DNA of 64,000 bases, taken from contig NZ_LJCO01000079.1 of NCBI RefSeq assembly GCF_001399675.1, positions 62,001 through 126,000 of the forward strand. Direction: 5' to 3'. Position 1 is the stretch's first letter. Each line of letters starts with the position of its first letter. Source of the DNA: Paenalicyclobacillus ferrooxydans (GTDB lineage Bacteria > Bacillota > Bacilli > Alicyclobacillales > Alicyclobacillaceae). The translations under genes were made by a program, and so were the position numbers. The notes under the pieces are model-generated. The model ran no database searches. It was not told the origin of the DNA and saw only the letters and a list, made by a program, of their open reading frames with translations. This document shows positions 15,745-24,994 of this stretch, in pieces.

Positions 15745-18651
15745 TTAGTTTGTCCGTGAACGCTCCCCCGTTTGCGGCCATAGCATCTCCGGTAACCCAG
15801 AACCACTGCTTCCTCCGGAATTGTTCCCGCCACGTGGAGTCGAATTCGTGGTGGCTGAGGACGAACTGTTCCCCGTCGTATTACCGTATCCCGGTTGATT
15901 ACTACCTGACAACTGAACCGTAATCGGTTGTGACGGCGGCGATATGGCCGAGTCTGAAGCGGCGTAAATCTGATAGTAAACAACGGCTGTACCTGCAGGT
16001 ACGCTGGTGTCCGTGTACGCTGTATCAGGAATTGGACCAGCAATGTTGACGTACGGCCCGTTCGGTGCTGTCGCACGCCACACGGTGTAGCTCGTTGCTG
16101 TGTTCACTGGGGCCCACAACAAGTTCACTGCACCCGTCGTTGGATCCACTGCGGCCTGTACGTTGCTTGGTGCTGCCAACGTCGGCATTGGGGATGAACT
16201 TGGCGCTTGCAGTACGGTGCCGCCGCGTGGGTCTGGTTGAGTCGGCACGTACGTGTTGCTGTCCAGTGTAGTGGCGCCGGATGGAAGCGGCCATGGCTGG
16301 TTCAACTGAATCTTTGACGGGTCGACAAACACGCCTTGTTTGACCTCGTTTTGCGGTGTGTTCGTCGTAGCCAGGTACTTTTTACCGTTCAATATCGTGT
16401 ACAGGGCCTGTACATATACATTGTCTGTCGCTGTCGGCTCCGTTCCTTGCACGAAGATCTCCTTGTCAACAGCTCCGGCTTGTTGACACAGTGGTGATGG
16501 CAGTTCTCCTGAATCACGGCACACAGCCATTTGAACAATGCCTGGTGGTTCTGCAATCGGCATGGTTGGCGGATCCGCTTTAAACACCGGTGCCATAATT
16601 TTGCTCCATAAGGTGAACTTGAGGTTGTACCAGTTCACCGGGTAGACTTCAATTTGCTCGTGGTGGTTGTATCCCATCCAAATGCCCATCGTGTACTTCT
16701 CGGTATACCCGACGAACCAACCATCGCGCTGTTTATCAGTGGTACCGGTCTTACCATAGATGTAGTAATTCTTTGGGAACGCCGTACCGATTCCGTAGTA
16801 AGCTGTACCGGTCGGGTTGGTCACGACATCGCGAAGCATGCTGTCAATAACATAAGCCGTCTGAGATGAAAACACAGTTGTCTGCGTCGGGTGCGCTTGA
16901 TACAACGTGTCACCTTTGCTGTCGGTGATCTGTGAAATCAGATAAGACTGACGCCATACCCCCTGGTTCGGGAAGGTAGTGTAGGCACTGGTCATCTGCT
17001 GAACGGTCAGTCCATTCGCCATACCGCCGATGGCAGTTGGCAACTGTTGCAAATCCGATGCAGCCAGCGTTGAACGTCCGTCGATGGTCTTTGACTGTGG
17101 CGTGATGCCCATTTTTTCTAAGTACTTCCCGGCTGCTTGAGGCGTAATGTACTGTAAAACCTTAATTGCCGGGACGTTTAGAGACTGGGTCAGTGCTTCT
17201 CGCGCTGTGACAATCCCGTGCCAATAATTTTCGTCGTCCTGCGGCTTCCACGGTGGTTGGCCTGGACCGGCTGGCATCGAGATCGGACCATCCATGATCG
17301 GTGTTGCAGCGGTGACTTTCCCCATTTGGATGGCGGGACCGTAGTCGAGCAGAGGTTTGATTGAAGACCCTGGTTGACGTGGCAGATCGGAGTGGTCGTA
17401 GTAATCTTTGTAATAATCACGCCCACCGCCGATGGCAAGAATTCCTCCCGTCGCATTGTCAATCATCGTGACGCCAGCTTCATAGAGGTCTTGTACAGGT
17501 TTTCCATTTTGGTCCTTGAGCAGTTTTCCGTTGATATACACGTCTTTTGTCGTATTGCCAAACAGCTGATTGTCCGAAAGGACTTTATCCACGTCATTTT
17601 GCTTGGTCAGGTCAATGGTTGTATAGACTTTATAGCCTGCTGTAGGCAGGGCATCTTCTGCATCAGTAACTGAACTGTAAATTCCTTGCTTGACGAGGTA
17701 CTGTGCGATCAAAGGCCGAATATCGTCATTCATCAGATACGGGTACTGCTGCGATGTAGCTTGTTGCGGTTGATGAATGTCTTTCAGAATGTTAAATGAC
17801 AGGGCTTGATTGTATTGGGATTGAGTTATCATCCCATTTGCCAGCATGTGTTGTAAGATCAGGTGTTGCCGCTTCACGGTGTTGCTCGGGTACTGATATG
17901 GCGAAAACAGAGATGGGTTATTGGGTATTGCTGCGAGAAAAGCTGCTTCTGCCAGATTCAGGTTTTTCGGGTCCTTGTGAAAGAGGATGTTTGATGAGGT
18001 TTTCACCCCGTACACGTCGAGGTTACCCATGCGACCCATATACAACCAGTTCATATAGTCCGTGAGAATTTCATTCTTAGAAAGTATTTGGTTCACGTGA
18101 ATTGCAAGGGCGATTTCCTGAATCTTGCGTTTCATGGTTCGTTGCTGGTCTGGAAAGATAGCAAGCTTGACAGTTTCCTGTGTTATCGTACTTGCTCCAC
18201 TTTGAATATGGTGATGCACGAGGTCTTGCACAAACGCACGGGCCATCGACAGCGGGTTTATTCCAATATTTGTATAGAACGTTTTGTCTTCAGCTGCGAT
18301 AAATGCCTTGGTCAAGTACGGTGAGACGTCATTCACTGAGGCAATCGGCTGGCGATCCCCGTCCGCTGCAAACTGCCCAATGACTTTTCCGGTTCGGTCA
18401 TAGACCACGGTCGGCGCCCTGTTATTAATGAAGGTGGCGGCAGTGACGGTGGGCAGACCCTTTAGTAACGCTGTGGCGTACCCAACCCCAGCGCCAATGC
18501 CAATTACGACGACACCTCCGATAAACATGAAGGTGTAGCCAATAATTCGCCATACCCAGCGCCCGCGTCGTACCTCTGCCTTGGCACGCTTCTTGTCCGC
18601 CTTGTTTTGCCGCTTCTTTGGGCCTTTTGGCGGGTTAGAGCGGTCGGCCAT
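15745..18651 (-). CDS. Class A penicillin-binding protein (bifunctional glycosyltransferase/transpeptidase)
   Basis: Membrane-anchored enzyme that polymerises lipid II and cross-links peptidoglycan. The 968 residues hold a basic cytoplasmic tail, one membrane helix (about 33-58), a GT51 domain (catalytic Glu in AAEDKTFY; STITQETVK, where QQ is usual), and a transpeptidase with GSSIKP (SxxK), SLN and YGKTGTT. The C terminus adds a fibronectin type III-like domain (about 825-915) and a 50-residue Ser/Asn/Gly-rich tail ending MLWPQTGERSRTN. Start ATG 18651 has GAGAGGAG 8 bases upstream; an in-frame ATG eight codons earlier lacks a site. The FN3-plus-tail layout resembles PBP1A/1F-type enzymes of Bacilli. 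Confidence 0.92.
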   Translation of the reverse strand: MADRSNPPKGPKKRQNKADKKRAKAEVRRGRWVWRIIGYTFMFIGGVVVIGIGAGVGYATALLKGLPTVTAATFINNRAPTVVYDRTGKVIGQFAADGDRQPIASVNDVSPYLTKAFIAAEDKTFYTNIGINPLSMARAFVQDLVHHHIQSGASTITQETVKLAIFPDQQRTMKRKIQEIALAIHVNQILSKNEILTDYMNWLYMGRMGNLDVYGVKTSSNILFHKDPKNLNLAEAAFLAAIPNNPSLFSPYQYPSNTVKRQHLILQHMLANGMITQSQYNQALSFNILKDIHQPQQATSQQYPYLMNDDIRPLIAQYLVKQGIYSSVTDAEDALPTAGYKVYTTIDLTKQNDVDKVLSDNQLFGNTTKDVYINGKLLKDQNGKPVQDLYEAGVTMIDNATGGILAIGGGRDYYKDYYDHSDLPRQPGSSIKPLLDYGPAIQMGKVTAATPIMDGPISMPAGPGQPPWKPQDDENYWHGIVTAREALTQSLNVPAIKVLQYITPQAAGKYLEKMGITPQSKTIDGRSTLAASDLQQLPTAIGGMANGLTVQQMTSAYTTFPNQGVWRQSYLISQITDSKGDTLYQAHPTQTTVFSSQTAYVIDSMLRDVVTNPTGTAYYGIGTAFPKNYYIYGKTGTTDKQRDGWFVGYTEKYTMGIWMGYNHHEQIEVYPVNWYNLKFTLWSKIMAPVFKADPPTMPIAEPPGIVQMAVCRDSGELPSPLCQQAGAVDKEIFVQGTEPTATDNVYVQALYTILNGKKYLATTNTPQNEVKQGVFVDPSKIQLNQPWPLPSGATTLDSNTYVPTQPDPRGGTVLQAPSSSPMPTLAAPSNVQAAVDPTTGAVNLLWAPVNTATSYTVWRATAPNGPYVNIAGPIPDTAYTDTSVPAGTAVVYYQIYAASDSAISPPSQPITVQLSGSNQPGYGNTTGNSSSSATTNSTPRGGNNSGGSSGSGLPEMLWPQTGERSRTN

Positions 18652-18677
18652 GTCGGTCACTCCTCTCATTCGCACTG

Positions 18678-18686
18678 ATTATAGCA
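18678..18686 (-). promoter_or_regulatory. Extended -10 promoter of the PBP gene
   Basis: On the minus strand TGCTATAAT, a perfect TG-N-TATAAT, with a TGGACA-like -35 at a long 19-base spacing. It lies 27 bases before the start codon. Confidence 0.65.
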
Positions 18687-18920
18687 AAGAAACTGGCTTG
18701 GTTGTCCATTTTCGACAGGTTTCGACCGACAGGACGGTGCTGACAAGCACAGGTCCTACATATACATGTGGCAAGGACAGGCTAGCAGAGTGGTGCCTAC
18801 CTGCCATCATTCAGCTTTGCCGGAATTGTATCCTGCGGAACTAACCGGGAAGTTGTCTTTTTCTTTGCGCCAGTTCTTCGCGTCAGAAGTTGTCCTTTCG
18901 CCGTTTAGGAGTGTGAAATC

Positions 18921-19661
18921 TTGCCGCAGACATTTCGACCACGACGTTCACGTGGCAGCCGCAGTTCCGGTGCCTCCATTGAGTGGGAGTCGCAAACGCC
19001 TTCAGGGCCGCGGCGGCGTTATCTTGGAATCAAAATATCCGGGGGAATCTTTGCCGTAGTATTGTTACTTGTGATACTGATTGATACACGGGTTCGTCCT
19101 TCTATTGCCGCTATTGCGGATACCGTTGCACGGCGGGCTGCTACAGAGGCAATGAATGACGCATTGCAGAGCGCAATTTCGCATTCTCCTGACACCGGGA
19201 AAATGCTGCATGTGGCTACAGACCGTGAAGGGAACGTTAGAATGACCTCGTTTGACTTTCATGCCGTCAGCATTCTGCAAGCCGAGGTGACCAAAGAATC
19301 CGAGGAAACGCTCGGAGCCCTGTCACGCGAAACATTTCCCTTGCCAATAGGACAAACCCTTGGAGGTGCCTTGCTTAGTCCGTTTAGTCCAGAACTGCCC
19401 GTTCGAATTCACCTCGTAGGTTCTGCCCATTCGAGTATTCACATGGAGGTAAAATCCATCGGCATTAACCAGAGCGTGCACGCTTTGTATCTGAACGTAG
19501 ATGCTGAGGTACAGGCTGTGGCTCCTCTTGTCACGAAGCCTGTCGAAGTGCAAACGAGTGTCCCGCTTGCGTACGTGGTGCTGAATGGTGAAATCCCCAG
19601 CACGTATGTGGCAAAGGGGGATGGGGCACTGCCAGTGCTGCCGCCTGCAAAGTCCCCCTGA
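18921..19661 (+). CDS. yunB: Sporulation protein YunB
   Basis: YunB-family protein, 246 residues. A basic N-terminal tail (RPRRSRGSRSSG...) is followed by one membrane helix (about 37-58, IFAVVLLLVILIDTRV) and an extracytoplasmic domain with FPLPIGQTLGGALLSPFSPELPVRIHL-type core segments and VVLNGEIPSTYV near the end. In B. subtilis yunB is a sigma-E gene needed for normal spore formation; its biochemistry is unknown. TTG start with TAGGAGTG 8 bases upstream. It is divergent from the PBP gene; the 269-base gap holds the PBP promoter, and no clear yunB promoter was recognised. Confidence 0.85.
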   Translation: MPQTFRPRRSRGSRSSGASIEWESQTPSGPRRRYLGIKISGGIFAVVLLLVILIDTRVRPSIAAIADTVARRAATEAMNDALQSAISHSPDTGKMLHVATDREGNVRMTSFDFHAVSILQAEVTKESEETLGALSRETFPLPIGQTLGGALLSPFSPELPVRIHLVGSAHSSIHMEVKSIGINQSVHALYLNVDAEVQAVAPLVTKPVEVQTSVPLAYVVLNGEIPSTYVAKGDGALPVLPPAKSP

Positions 19662-19745
19662 TTGGCGAACCGGTTTATCCAAAGTTTTGACAACGAGAGT
19701 GCCCTTGTGGACGGTCGGTAGACCGCCCATTTTTGTTGTGTTTAA

Positions 19746-19772
19746 ACCACTCCCTGGGCTCCTGCATATACT
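19746..19772 (+). promoter_or_regulatory. Candidate mother-cell (sigma-K/E-like) promoter of the LysM coat gene
   Basis: AC at 19746-19747, 17 bases, then CATATACT at 19765-19772. This fits the classical AC-N17-CATANNNT pattern of sigma-K promoters and is close to sigma-E. It lies 118 bases before the start. Such a short pattern can arise by chance. Confidence 0.35.
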
Positions 19773-19889
19773 GGCAGGGACGAAACGCCCAAGGCCAAGG
19801 CTGGTAACAGACGCCCATCAATGTATACCGGGATCGGCGGTGCACGTTTTTCGTCATCAGGCGGTGGCGAGTAAAGGAGGTAACACTAC

Positions 19890-21245
19890 ATGAAGAAGTA
19901 CGTGGTGCGCGACGGCGATACAATGTGGAGCATCGCTGAGGCGACTGGGGTGCGACCCAAGTTGTTGTTGGCGGCAAACCCACAGATCCGAAACCCGAAT
20001 CAGTTAAAGCCGGGCAGTATCATCGTTGTGCCCGAACTCACGAAGAGCAAGTCAAACGCCAAAGGCGGGATGGGCACGACCCAGCCAGCAGCAGATGCAG
20101 CGGGCGAGACTGGTGTGCAGGATGTTTCGCCACAAATGCAAACGATGGCTCCGACAGGGACCCCAACTGGCGTGGCTGCGCCAACTCAGATGCCAGCAGG
20201 ACACAGCGACGCAGGAGCGGGACAAAGCAAGCCGGCAATGCCGCCATTCTTTGGATTTGTCTGGCCGCACGCTGTGAAACCGGGGGAAAACTGGGAAAGC
20301 ATTCAAAAAAAGTATAACGTGCCGATGAGTCACTTGTTGCAAATGAATCCAGGTCTTGCACATCGCGCCTTGCGACCAGGTGACCTGCTTTACGTCCCAG
20401 GCATGGTACCTCCAGCGCAGCTGCCATCCTGGGCGGGTTCCACGACACCAGGCAGTGCGGGCTCTGAAATGGGACCTGTAGGGGCTTTCGGTGCTGGTCC
20501 AACAACTCCGGAGGTCGCGCCGACACCAGGGGAAGCCTATACACCGGGTCAAGGCTACGCACCGGGTCAAGGCGCCGCGCCGGGTCAAGGTTACGCGCCA
20601 GGCCAAGGCTACGAGCCGGGTCAAGGCTACGCACCGGGTCAAGGCTACGCGCCAGGCCAAGGCTACGAGCCGGGTCAAGGCTACGCACCGGGTCAAGGCT
20701 ACGCACCGGGTCAAGGTTACGCGCCAGGCCAAGGCTACGCACCGGGTCAAGGCTACGCACCGGGTCAAGGCTACGCACCGGGTCAAGGCTACGCACCGGG
20801 TCAAGGCGCCGCACCGGGTCAAGGCTACGCGCCAGGCCAAGGCGCTGCACCGGGTGCCGGTATCTCACCAACATCCGGGGAAGCATTCACACCAGGGCAG
20901 GCCTACCCATCTGTTACTGCGCCAATACCTTATGGGACAGGAGCAACCAGCCCTGAGATGCCTGGCACGGGTCAATTGCCCATGGCGGCGTCCGAGTGGA
21001 CTGACCCTTATGGCCCGCACCAACATCACCCGTTTCGAACTGATGCCGAGGGCGCCGTCAATGACGTTTGGGGCGAGAGTTCTTCGTGGGACGTTGAGGA
21101 TGGAACGTTTGGTAACAGTTGGCGCACTGCAGAGGAACAGGATGTTTGGCCGAAGAAGGAGTTCAAATGGCCAGACGCCAAGGCGGGCGAGATTTCTGTG
21201 TTCCTAGGAGAGCCTGATGAAGGATCAGCCGATATGGGACATTGA
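19890..21245 (+). CDS. safA: SafA-like LysM spore coat/cortex protein with hexapeptide repeats
   Basis: Probable spore morphogenetic protein located at the cortex-coat interface. The 451 residues begin with a LysM domain (2-48, KYVVRDGDTMWSIAEATGV), then a linker and a second LysM-like segment (about 130-172, HAVKPGENWESIQKKYNVP). Residues 218-319 are 17 hexapeptides of the form (A/E/T)PGQG(Y/A). The C terminus (about 370-451) is acidic, Trp- and His-rich. SafA of B. subtilis also has an N-terminal LysM and a repetitive tail, and the genomic position (upstream of yebC-ruv) agrees. Very strong ribosome site AAAGGAGGT. Overlaps the next gene by 29 bases. Confidence 0.8.
   Translation: MKKYVVRDGDTMWSIAEATGVRPKLLLAANPQIRNPNQLKPGSIIVVPELTKSKSNAKGGMGTTQPAADAAGETGVQDVSPQMQTMAPTGTPTGVAAPTQMPAGHSDAGAGQSKPAMPPFFGFVWPHAVKPGENWESIQKKYNVPMSHLLQMNPGLAHRALRPGDLLYVPGMVPPAQLPSWAGSTTPGSAGSEMGPVGAFGAGPTTPEVAPTPGEAYTPGQGYAPGQGAAPGQGYAPGQGYEPGQGYAPGQGYAPGQGYEPGQGYAPGQGYAPGQGYAPGQGYAPGQGYAPGQGYAPGQGYAPGQGAAPGQGYAPGQGAAPGAGISPTSGEAFTPGQAYPSVTAPIPYGTGATSPEMPGTGQLPMAASEWTDPYGPHQHHPFRTDAEGAVNDVWGESSSWDVEDGTFGNSWRTAEEQDVWPKKEFKWPDAKAGEISVFLGEPDEGSADMGH
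20541..20846 (+). repeat. 17 x 18-bp tandem repeat in the LysM spore protein gene
   Basis: Seventeen units of the type GC(A/G)CC(G/A)GG(T/C)CAAGGCTAC, followed by one degenerate unit (20847-20864). Within the array a 54-bp three-unit block (APGQGY-EPGQGY-APGQGY) occurs twice, evidence of recent block duplication. The repeat is three-periodic, so long spurious frames appear in other frames and on the minus strand. Confidence 0.95.
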
Positions 21246-22296
21246 GTGGTGGAATCGGCCACAGAGATTGACCCAGTCACGTCGAGGACACGATTGGCGC
21301 CAGGACGACTCCGTCGAATCGGCTGATAGTGACATGGCGCTGACAAGCGCTTTAGGCTTGCACTACGGCATATCCGTGCAGGCCTATCAACAGCTTCGGT
21401 CTGCAACAGGTGTGATAGCCGAGGATGGCACCCGTTACGTCTGGAAGCCAGTTAAGCAGCGTGATGCTGTAACCAAGTTGCCTGAGATTGAATGGTTGGT
21501 TACGCGACTCAATGACGGCGGGGTGCTTGCGGCGGGGCCGATTATGACCAACCAACAGCACCTGTTTTGTCGGGTAGAAGAGAACCGTATCGGCTACCTG
21601 CAACCCTGGCTTCCTGGGCAGCATCTGGACCTTCGTGAAGATAAGGAACGGTTTGCGGCCATCTCGACCGTGAGTCGTATGCATACCATCACAGCGATTC
21701 CAGACGGGCCAGCACAGATGAATGCCGGAAAGCCTTCGGTGCTGAGCCGTCCGTCGCTGCTCGTTCACCGTATGGTATACAAACGACAACTCGTCATACG
21801 AGTCTGGTCGCAACTTCTTGAACAGTTCCCAGAGTGGCAAACGATGAGTGTACCCGTCATGGATGGCATGGCAAGGGCTATCGAGTCAGCCAATCGTGAC
21901 CGACTTCGTTTGGTGTCACCTCGCAGTTGGTGTCATCGGGATCTGGCGCCCCACAACTTGCTTTGGGACGGCCAACGGATTGGTATGATTGATTTTGATC
22001 TCGCTGCCATTGACGATCCGCTCGGTGACCTGCTGCAGATCTGTAACCATGCGCTGTACCTTGGGGCCGTCAGGGATGCGTCAGAGTGGTTTCAGATGGT
22101 TCATCTGTACGCGGTATCAACGTCCATGTCCGAGGATGAGCGGTCTCGGATGAAGGGTCTTCTACAATTTCCAGAGACGCTCGTTCGAGCCATAACCGAC
22201 TGGCTGCATGCAGGGCACCCAACACATGGAACACTCCTGCATCACGCGATGGAATGCGAAATAAAGCGCCAAGATTTTATCCGGCAGCTCGGGTAA
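21217..22296 (+). CDS. CotS-family spore coat kinase-like protein
   Basis: Protein of the aminoglycoside phosphotransferase/choline kinase fold, 359 residues, as in the CotS/YsxE/YutH spore coat proteins. Catalytic-loop segment WCHRDLAPHNLLWDG is near residue 239 and the metal-binding MIDFD near 257; ATP-pocket Lys is probably in YVWKPVKQRD. ATG 21217 has TAGGAG 6 bases upstream and overlaps the end of the LysM coat gene in another frame, indicating coexpression during sporulation. Substrate unknown; many family members act as structural coat components. Confidence 0.8.
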   Translation: MKDQPIWDIEWWNRPQRLTQSRRGHDWRQDDSVESADSDMALTSALGLHYGISVQAYQQLRSATGVIAEDGTRYVWKPVKQRDAVTKLPEIEWLVTRLNDGGVLAAGPIMTNQQHLFCRVEENRIGYLQPWLPGQHLDLREDKERFAAISTVSRMHTITAIPDGPAQMNAGKPSVLSRPSLLVHRMVYKRQLVIRVWSQLLEQFPEWQTMSVPVMDGMARAIESANRDRLRLVSPRSWCHRDLAPHNLLWDGQRIGMIDFDLAAIDDPLGDLLQICNHALYLGAVRDASEWFQMVHLYAVSTSMSEDERSRMKGLLQFPETLVRAITDWLHAGHPTHGTLLHHAMECEIKRQDFIRQLG

Positions 22297-22327
22297 GTGA
22301 TTTGAGAATCCAAAGTACAAAACACAG

Positions 22328-22360
22328 GCCACCAGAAGCCGCTGCTGGTGGCTTTTACTT
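22328..22360 (+). terminator. Terminator after the CotS-like gene
   Basis: GCCACCAG (22328-22335) pairs with CTGGTGGC (22344-22351), followed by TTTTACTTTT. A -10-like TATACT at 22376-22381 after it may start the NAD synthesis pair. Confidence 0.85.
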
Positions 22361-22481
22361 TTGGTTCGACAAAAGTATACTAATAACGGTATTTCTTGTG
22401 GATTCAAGGCACCTTAGTGGTAGTCGGGATACTTCAGACAGGTTTACCCGGTGGCTTTTGTGAAAAGGGGAGTGTAGAGAC

Positions 22482-23351
22482 GTGACAGACCGTGTTACCG
22501 TGGCCCTAGGTCAGTTGAGACCACGTTTGGGTGACGTGAGTGCTAATCTTGAGCAGCACTTGGCGTGGATTGAACAAGCCAAAACGAACCATGCTGCGCT
22601 CATCGTTTTTCCGGAACTCGGCTTGACCGGGTACCAGGTGCAAGACCTGACCTTAGATGTCGCGAGAACAACAAAACACCCCGACATTCAACGTCTCGTC
22701 GCTGCAAGTCAAGACATTGACGTGGTATTCAGCTTCGTTGAGGAATCCGAGCAGCACCTGTTTTATATCACGGCGATTTATGCCCGTCGCGGCCAAATTG
22801 CCGCAAAACATCGCAAGGTCTACCTCCCAACCTACGGGATGTTTGACGAAGGCAGATATTTCGCCTGCGGTGAGGAGTTTCGGACTGTGCCTACTGATTT
22901 CGGCCGATCCGGTCTCATGATCTGTGAAGACGCCTGGCATGTCTCCAGTCCGTATCTGCTCGCTCTTGGCGGGGCTGATCTTATCTGTGTTCCGGCCTCC
23001 GGCCCGGCTCGAAGTGTAGCTGAACAAGACCGTTTCGGTTCTCACGTGTTCTGGCGTGATTTACTTCAGGTGTATGCAAGATTGTTTGGTACATATTTCA
23101 TTTTCGTCAATCGAACCGGGTTTGAAGACGGTGTGAACTTCTTTGGTGGTTCCGGAGTGATCTCCCCTGAAGGCGAGTGGCTGGTTGAGGCGCCTGAACT
23201 CACGGAGACGCTGTGTTACGCAGAGCTTGATTTGTCTGTGATTCGCCGGGCTCGCTACATCACACCGATCTTGCGCGACGAAAAGAAACATTTGGTCTTA
23301 CGGGAGCTTGAACGGCTGCTCGAGCACAGGGAAAGGCGGGATGCAGAGTGA
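22482..23351 (+). CDS. Carbon-nitrogen hydrolase, probable glutaminase partner of NAD synthetase
   Basis: Nitrilase-superfamily amidohydrolase, 289 residues. The catalytic triad is visible: Glu45 in FPELGLTGY, Lys112 in KHRKVYLP, Cys148 in MICEDAWH. This subfamily is the ammonia-supplying domain of glutamine-dependent NAD synthetases, where it is normally fused in front of the synthetase. Here it is a separate gene whose stop overlaps the start of nadE (GTGA at 23348-23351), strongly suggesting a two-protein glutamine-dependent enzyme. GTG start with AGGGGAG upstream at slightly long spacing. Confidence 0.85.
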   Translation: MTDRVTVALGQLRPRLGDVSANLEQHLAWIEQAKTNHAALIVFPELGLTGYQVQDLTLDVARTTKHPDIQRLVAASQDIDVVFSFVEESEQHLFYITAIYARRGQIAAKHRKVYLPTYGMFDEGRYFACGEEFRTVPTDFGRSGLMICEDAWHVSSPYLLALGGADLICVPASGPARSVAEQDRFGSHVFWRDLLQVYARLFGTYFIFVNRTGFEDGVNFFGGSGVISPEGEWLVEAPELTETLCYAELDLSVIRRARYITPILRDEKKHLVLRELERLLEHRERRDAE

Positions 23352-24199
23352 AACAGGCTATCGAGAAAAAACTGCATCTCAACGCGAAGCTGACACTGGA
23401 CGTACTGACTGCGTTCGTTCGGGAAGAGGTGACCAAGGCCGGGTTTTCCCGGATTGTGATGGGGCTGTCTGGAGGCATTGACTCAGCGCTGGTGGCGTAT
23501 CTAGCCGTGCATGCACTCGGTCAAGAGAACGTACAGGTTGTCATGATGCCGTACAAGACAAGCAGTGCGAACAGCCTGAAGGACGCTGAAGAGGTCTGTA
23601 CGGATTTGAACTTAAAACCACTCGTTGTGCCTATCAGTGCCCCAGTTGATGCATTTTTCCAGAACATGGACAGCATCTTTGGGGAACCCGCATCCAATCT
23701 GCGCCGAGGAAACCGCATGGCTCGGGAACGGATGTGTACTTTGTTTGACATATCTGCCATTCAGAATGCGTTGGTCCTTGGAACCAGCAATAAAACAGAG
23801 CTTCTGCTCGGATACGGGACTCAGTTTGGAGACCTAGCGAGTGCGATTAATCCGATTGGTGACCTCTATAAGATACAAGTTCGTCAGTTATCGAAAGCCA
23901 TCGGTGTTCCGAATTCCATTCTTGAAAAGGCGCCGAGCGCAGACCTTTGGGAGAACCAAACCGATGAGCAGGAGCTTGGGTTTGACTATGATACGGCCGA
24001 TGAGATTCTGTACCAACTGGTTGACGCACGCATCAATCCCGATGAGCTTGCCACCTTTGGGTATGACTCTAAGTTGTTGGGGTTGATCGTCCGAAGAATG
24101 CGCTTGAATCAATACAAGCGAAAGCCGCCAGTGATTGCTAAAATTTCGAGCAGGACAGTTGGTATCGACTTTCGCTATCTGCGTGACTGGGGGAACTGA
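23348..24199 (+). CDS. nadE: NAD+ synthase NadE (synthetase domain)
   Basis: Amidates deamido-NAD to NAD with ATP, the last step of NAD synthesis. The 283 residues carry the ATP-pyrophosphatase P-loop SGGIDS (41-46), GTSNKTELLLGYGTQFGD, and the NadE segment KAPSADLWENQTDEQELGFDYD. Length fits a synthetase domain without glutaminase. GTG start overlaps the upstream glutaminase-like gene by 4 bases. Ammonia dependence alone is also possible. Confidence 0.95.
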   Translation: MKQAIEKKLHLNAKLTLDVLTAFVREEVTKAGFSRIVMGLSGGIDSALVAYLAVHALGQENVQVVMMPYKTSSANSLKDAEEVCTDLNLKPLVVPISAPVDAFFQNMDSIFGEPASNLRRGNRMARERMCTLFDISAIQNALVLGTSNKTELLLGYGTQFGDLASAINPIGDLYKIQVRQLSKAIGVPNSILEKAPSADLWENQTDEQELGFDYDTADEILYQLVDARINPDELATFGYDSKLLGLIVRRMRLNQYKRKPPVIAKISSRTVGIDFRYLRDWGN

Positions 24200-24253
24200 G
24201 CAAACGGCTCATCCAAAACACGGGTTTGCTACGAAATCATGGGGGGACAATAC

Positions 24254-24994
24254 ATGTCTGGACACTCGAAATGGCACAACATTCAGCGCCGTAAAGGCAA
24301 GCAGGACGCGGTGCGCGGCCAGTTGTTCACGAAGCTGTCAAAGGACGTCTATCAGGCCGCTAAGGAGGGTGGGGGCAACCCCGATACCAATTTCCGGCTA
24401 AAGACAGCGATCGAACGGGCCAGGCAGAGTAACCTGCCTTCGGAAAGCATTGCTCGGACGATTGCGAAGGCGACGGGAACCCTCGAAGGTGCTCATTATG
24501 AGGAACTCATCTATGAAGGCTACGGACCAGCTGGGACTGCCATCATGATGGAGATTGTAACTGACAACCGAAATCGGACTGCGGCGGACGTTCGCCACAT
24601 TTTCGCAAAACGCGGCGGAAACCTCGGTGAATCTGGGTGTGTTGCGTGGATGTTTCGCCGAGTTGGTGAAATTGCCATCGACAAGTCAGATTGCAGTTTG
24701 TCGTATGACGACTTAATGATGTTGGCGCTCGAAGCCGGTGCCGATGACCTCAAGGAAAGTGAAGACCAGTATGTCATAACGACAGCGCCAGAATCATTTG
24801 CGGCCGTCAGAAATCAGTTGGAGGAGCAAGGCCTGGTCCTTTCTGAAGCCAATCTCAGTTACGAGCCGGAAAACCTGGTTCCAGTGTCCGGGGAAACCCT
24901 TGATCAAGTGCTGGAGCTGGTCGATGCTTTGGAAGCGCACGATGACGTACAGGACGTCTATGCGAACTTTGAGCCGGTTGAACCTGTAGAGTAG
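24254..24994 (+). CDS. yebC: YebC/PmpR family protein (TACO1-like)
   Basis: 246-residue YebC-family protein starting MSGHSKWHNIQRRKGKQDA, with the family's three-domain layout and signatures GGGNPDTNFRLKTAI and FAKRGGNLGESGCVAW. Family members are described as transcription regulators or as factors that help ribosomes through proline-rich stretches. GGGGGA precedes ATG 24254; the earlier in-frame ATG at 24239 lacks support. Position between nadE and the ruv genes matches B. subtilis yrbC. Confidence 0.93.
   Translation: MSGHSKWHNIQRRKGKQDAVRGQLFTKLSKDVYQAAKEGGGNPDTNFRLKTAIERARQSNLPSESIARTIAKATGTLEGAHYEELIYEGYGPAGTAIMMEIVTDNRNRTAADVRHIFAKRGGNLGESGCVAWMFRRVGEIAIDKSDCSLSYDDLMMLALEAGADDLKESEDQYVITTAPESFAAVRNQLEEQGLVLSEANLSYEPENLVPVSGETLDQVLELVDALEAHDDVQDVYANFEPVEPVE

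Noticed and set aside
15745-15800. LWPQTG near the PBP C terminus as a sortase signal
   Set aside because: It is not LPxTG and is not followed by a membrane helix; the protein is already anchored at its N terminus.
20541-20846. CRISPR-like array
   Set aside because: Contiguous coding units without unique spacers.
20038-20886. Long reverse-strand frames across the LysM protein gene
   Set aside because: They are by-products of the 18-bp in-frame repeat, which keeps all frames open; no ribosome site and repetitive Arg/Leu/Asp translation.
20491-21207. Plus-strand frame of 238 codons in another phase over the same repeat
   Set aside because: Shadow of the repeat; lysine/arginine-rich artefact without start signals.
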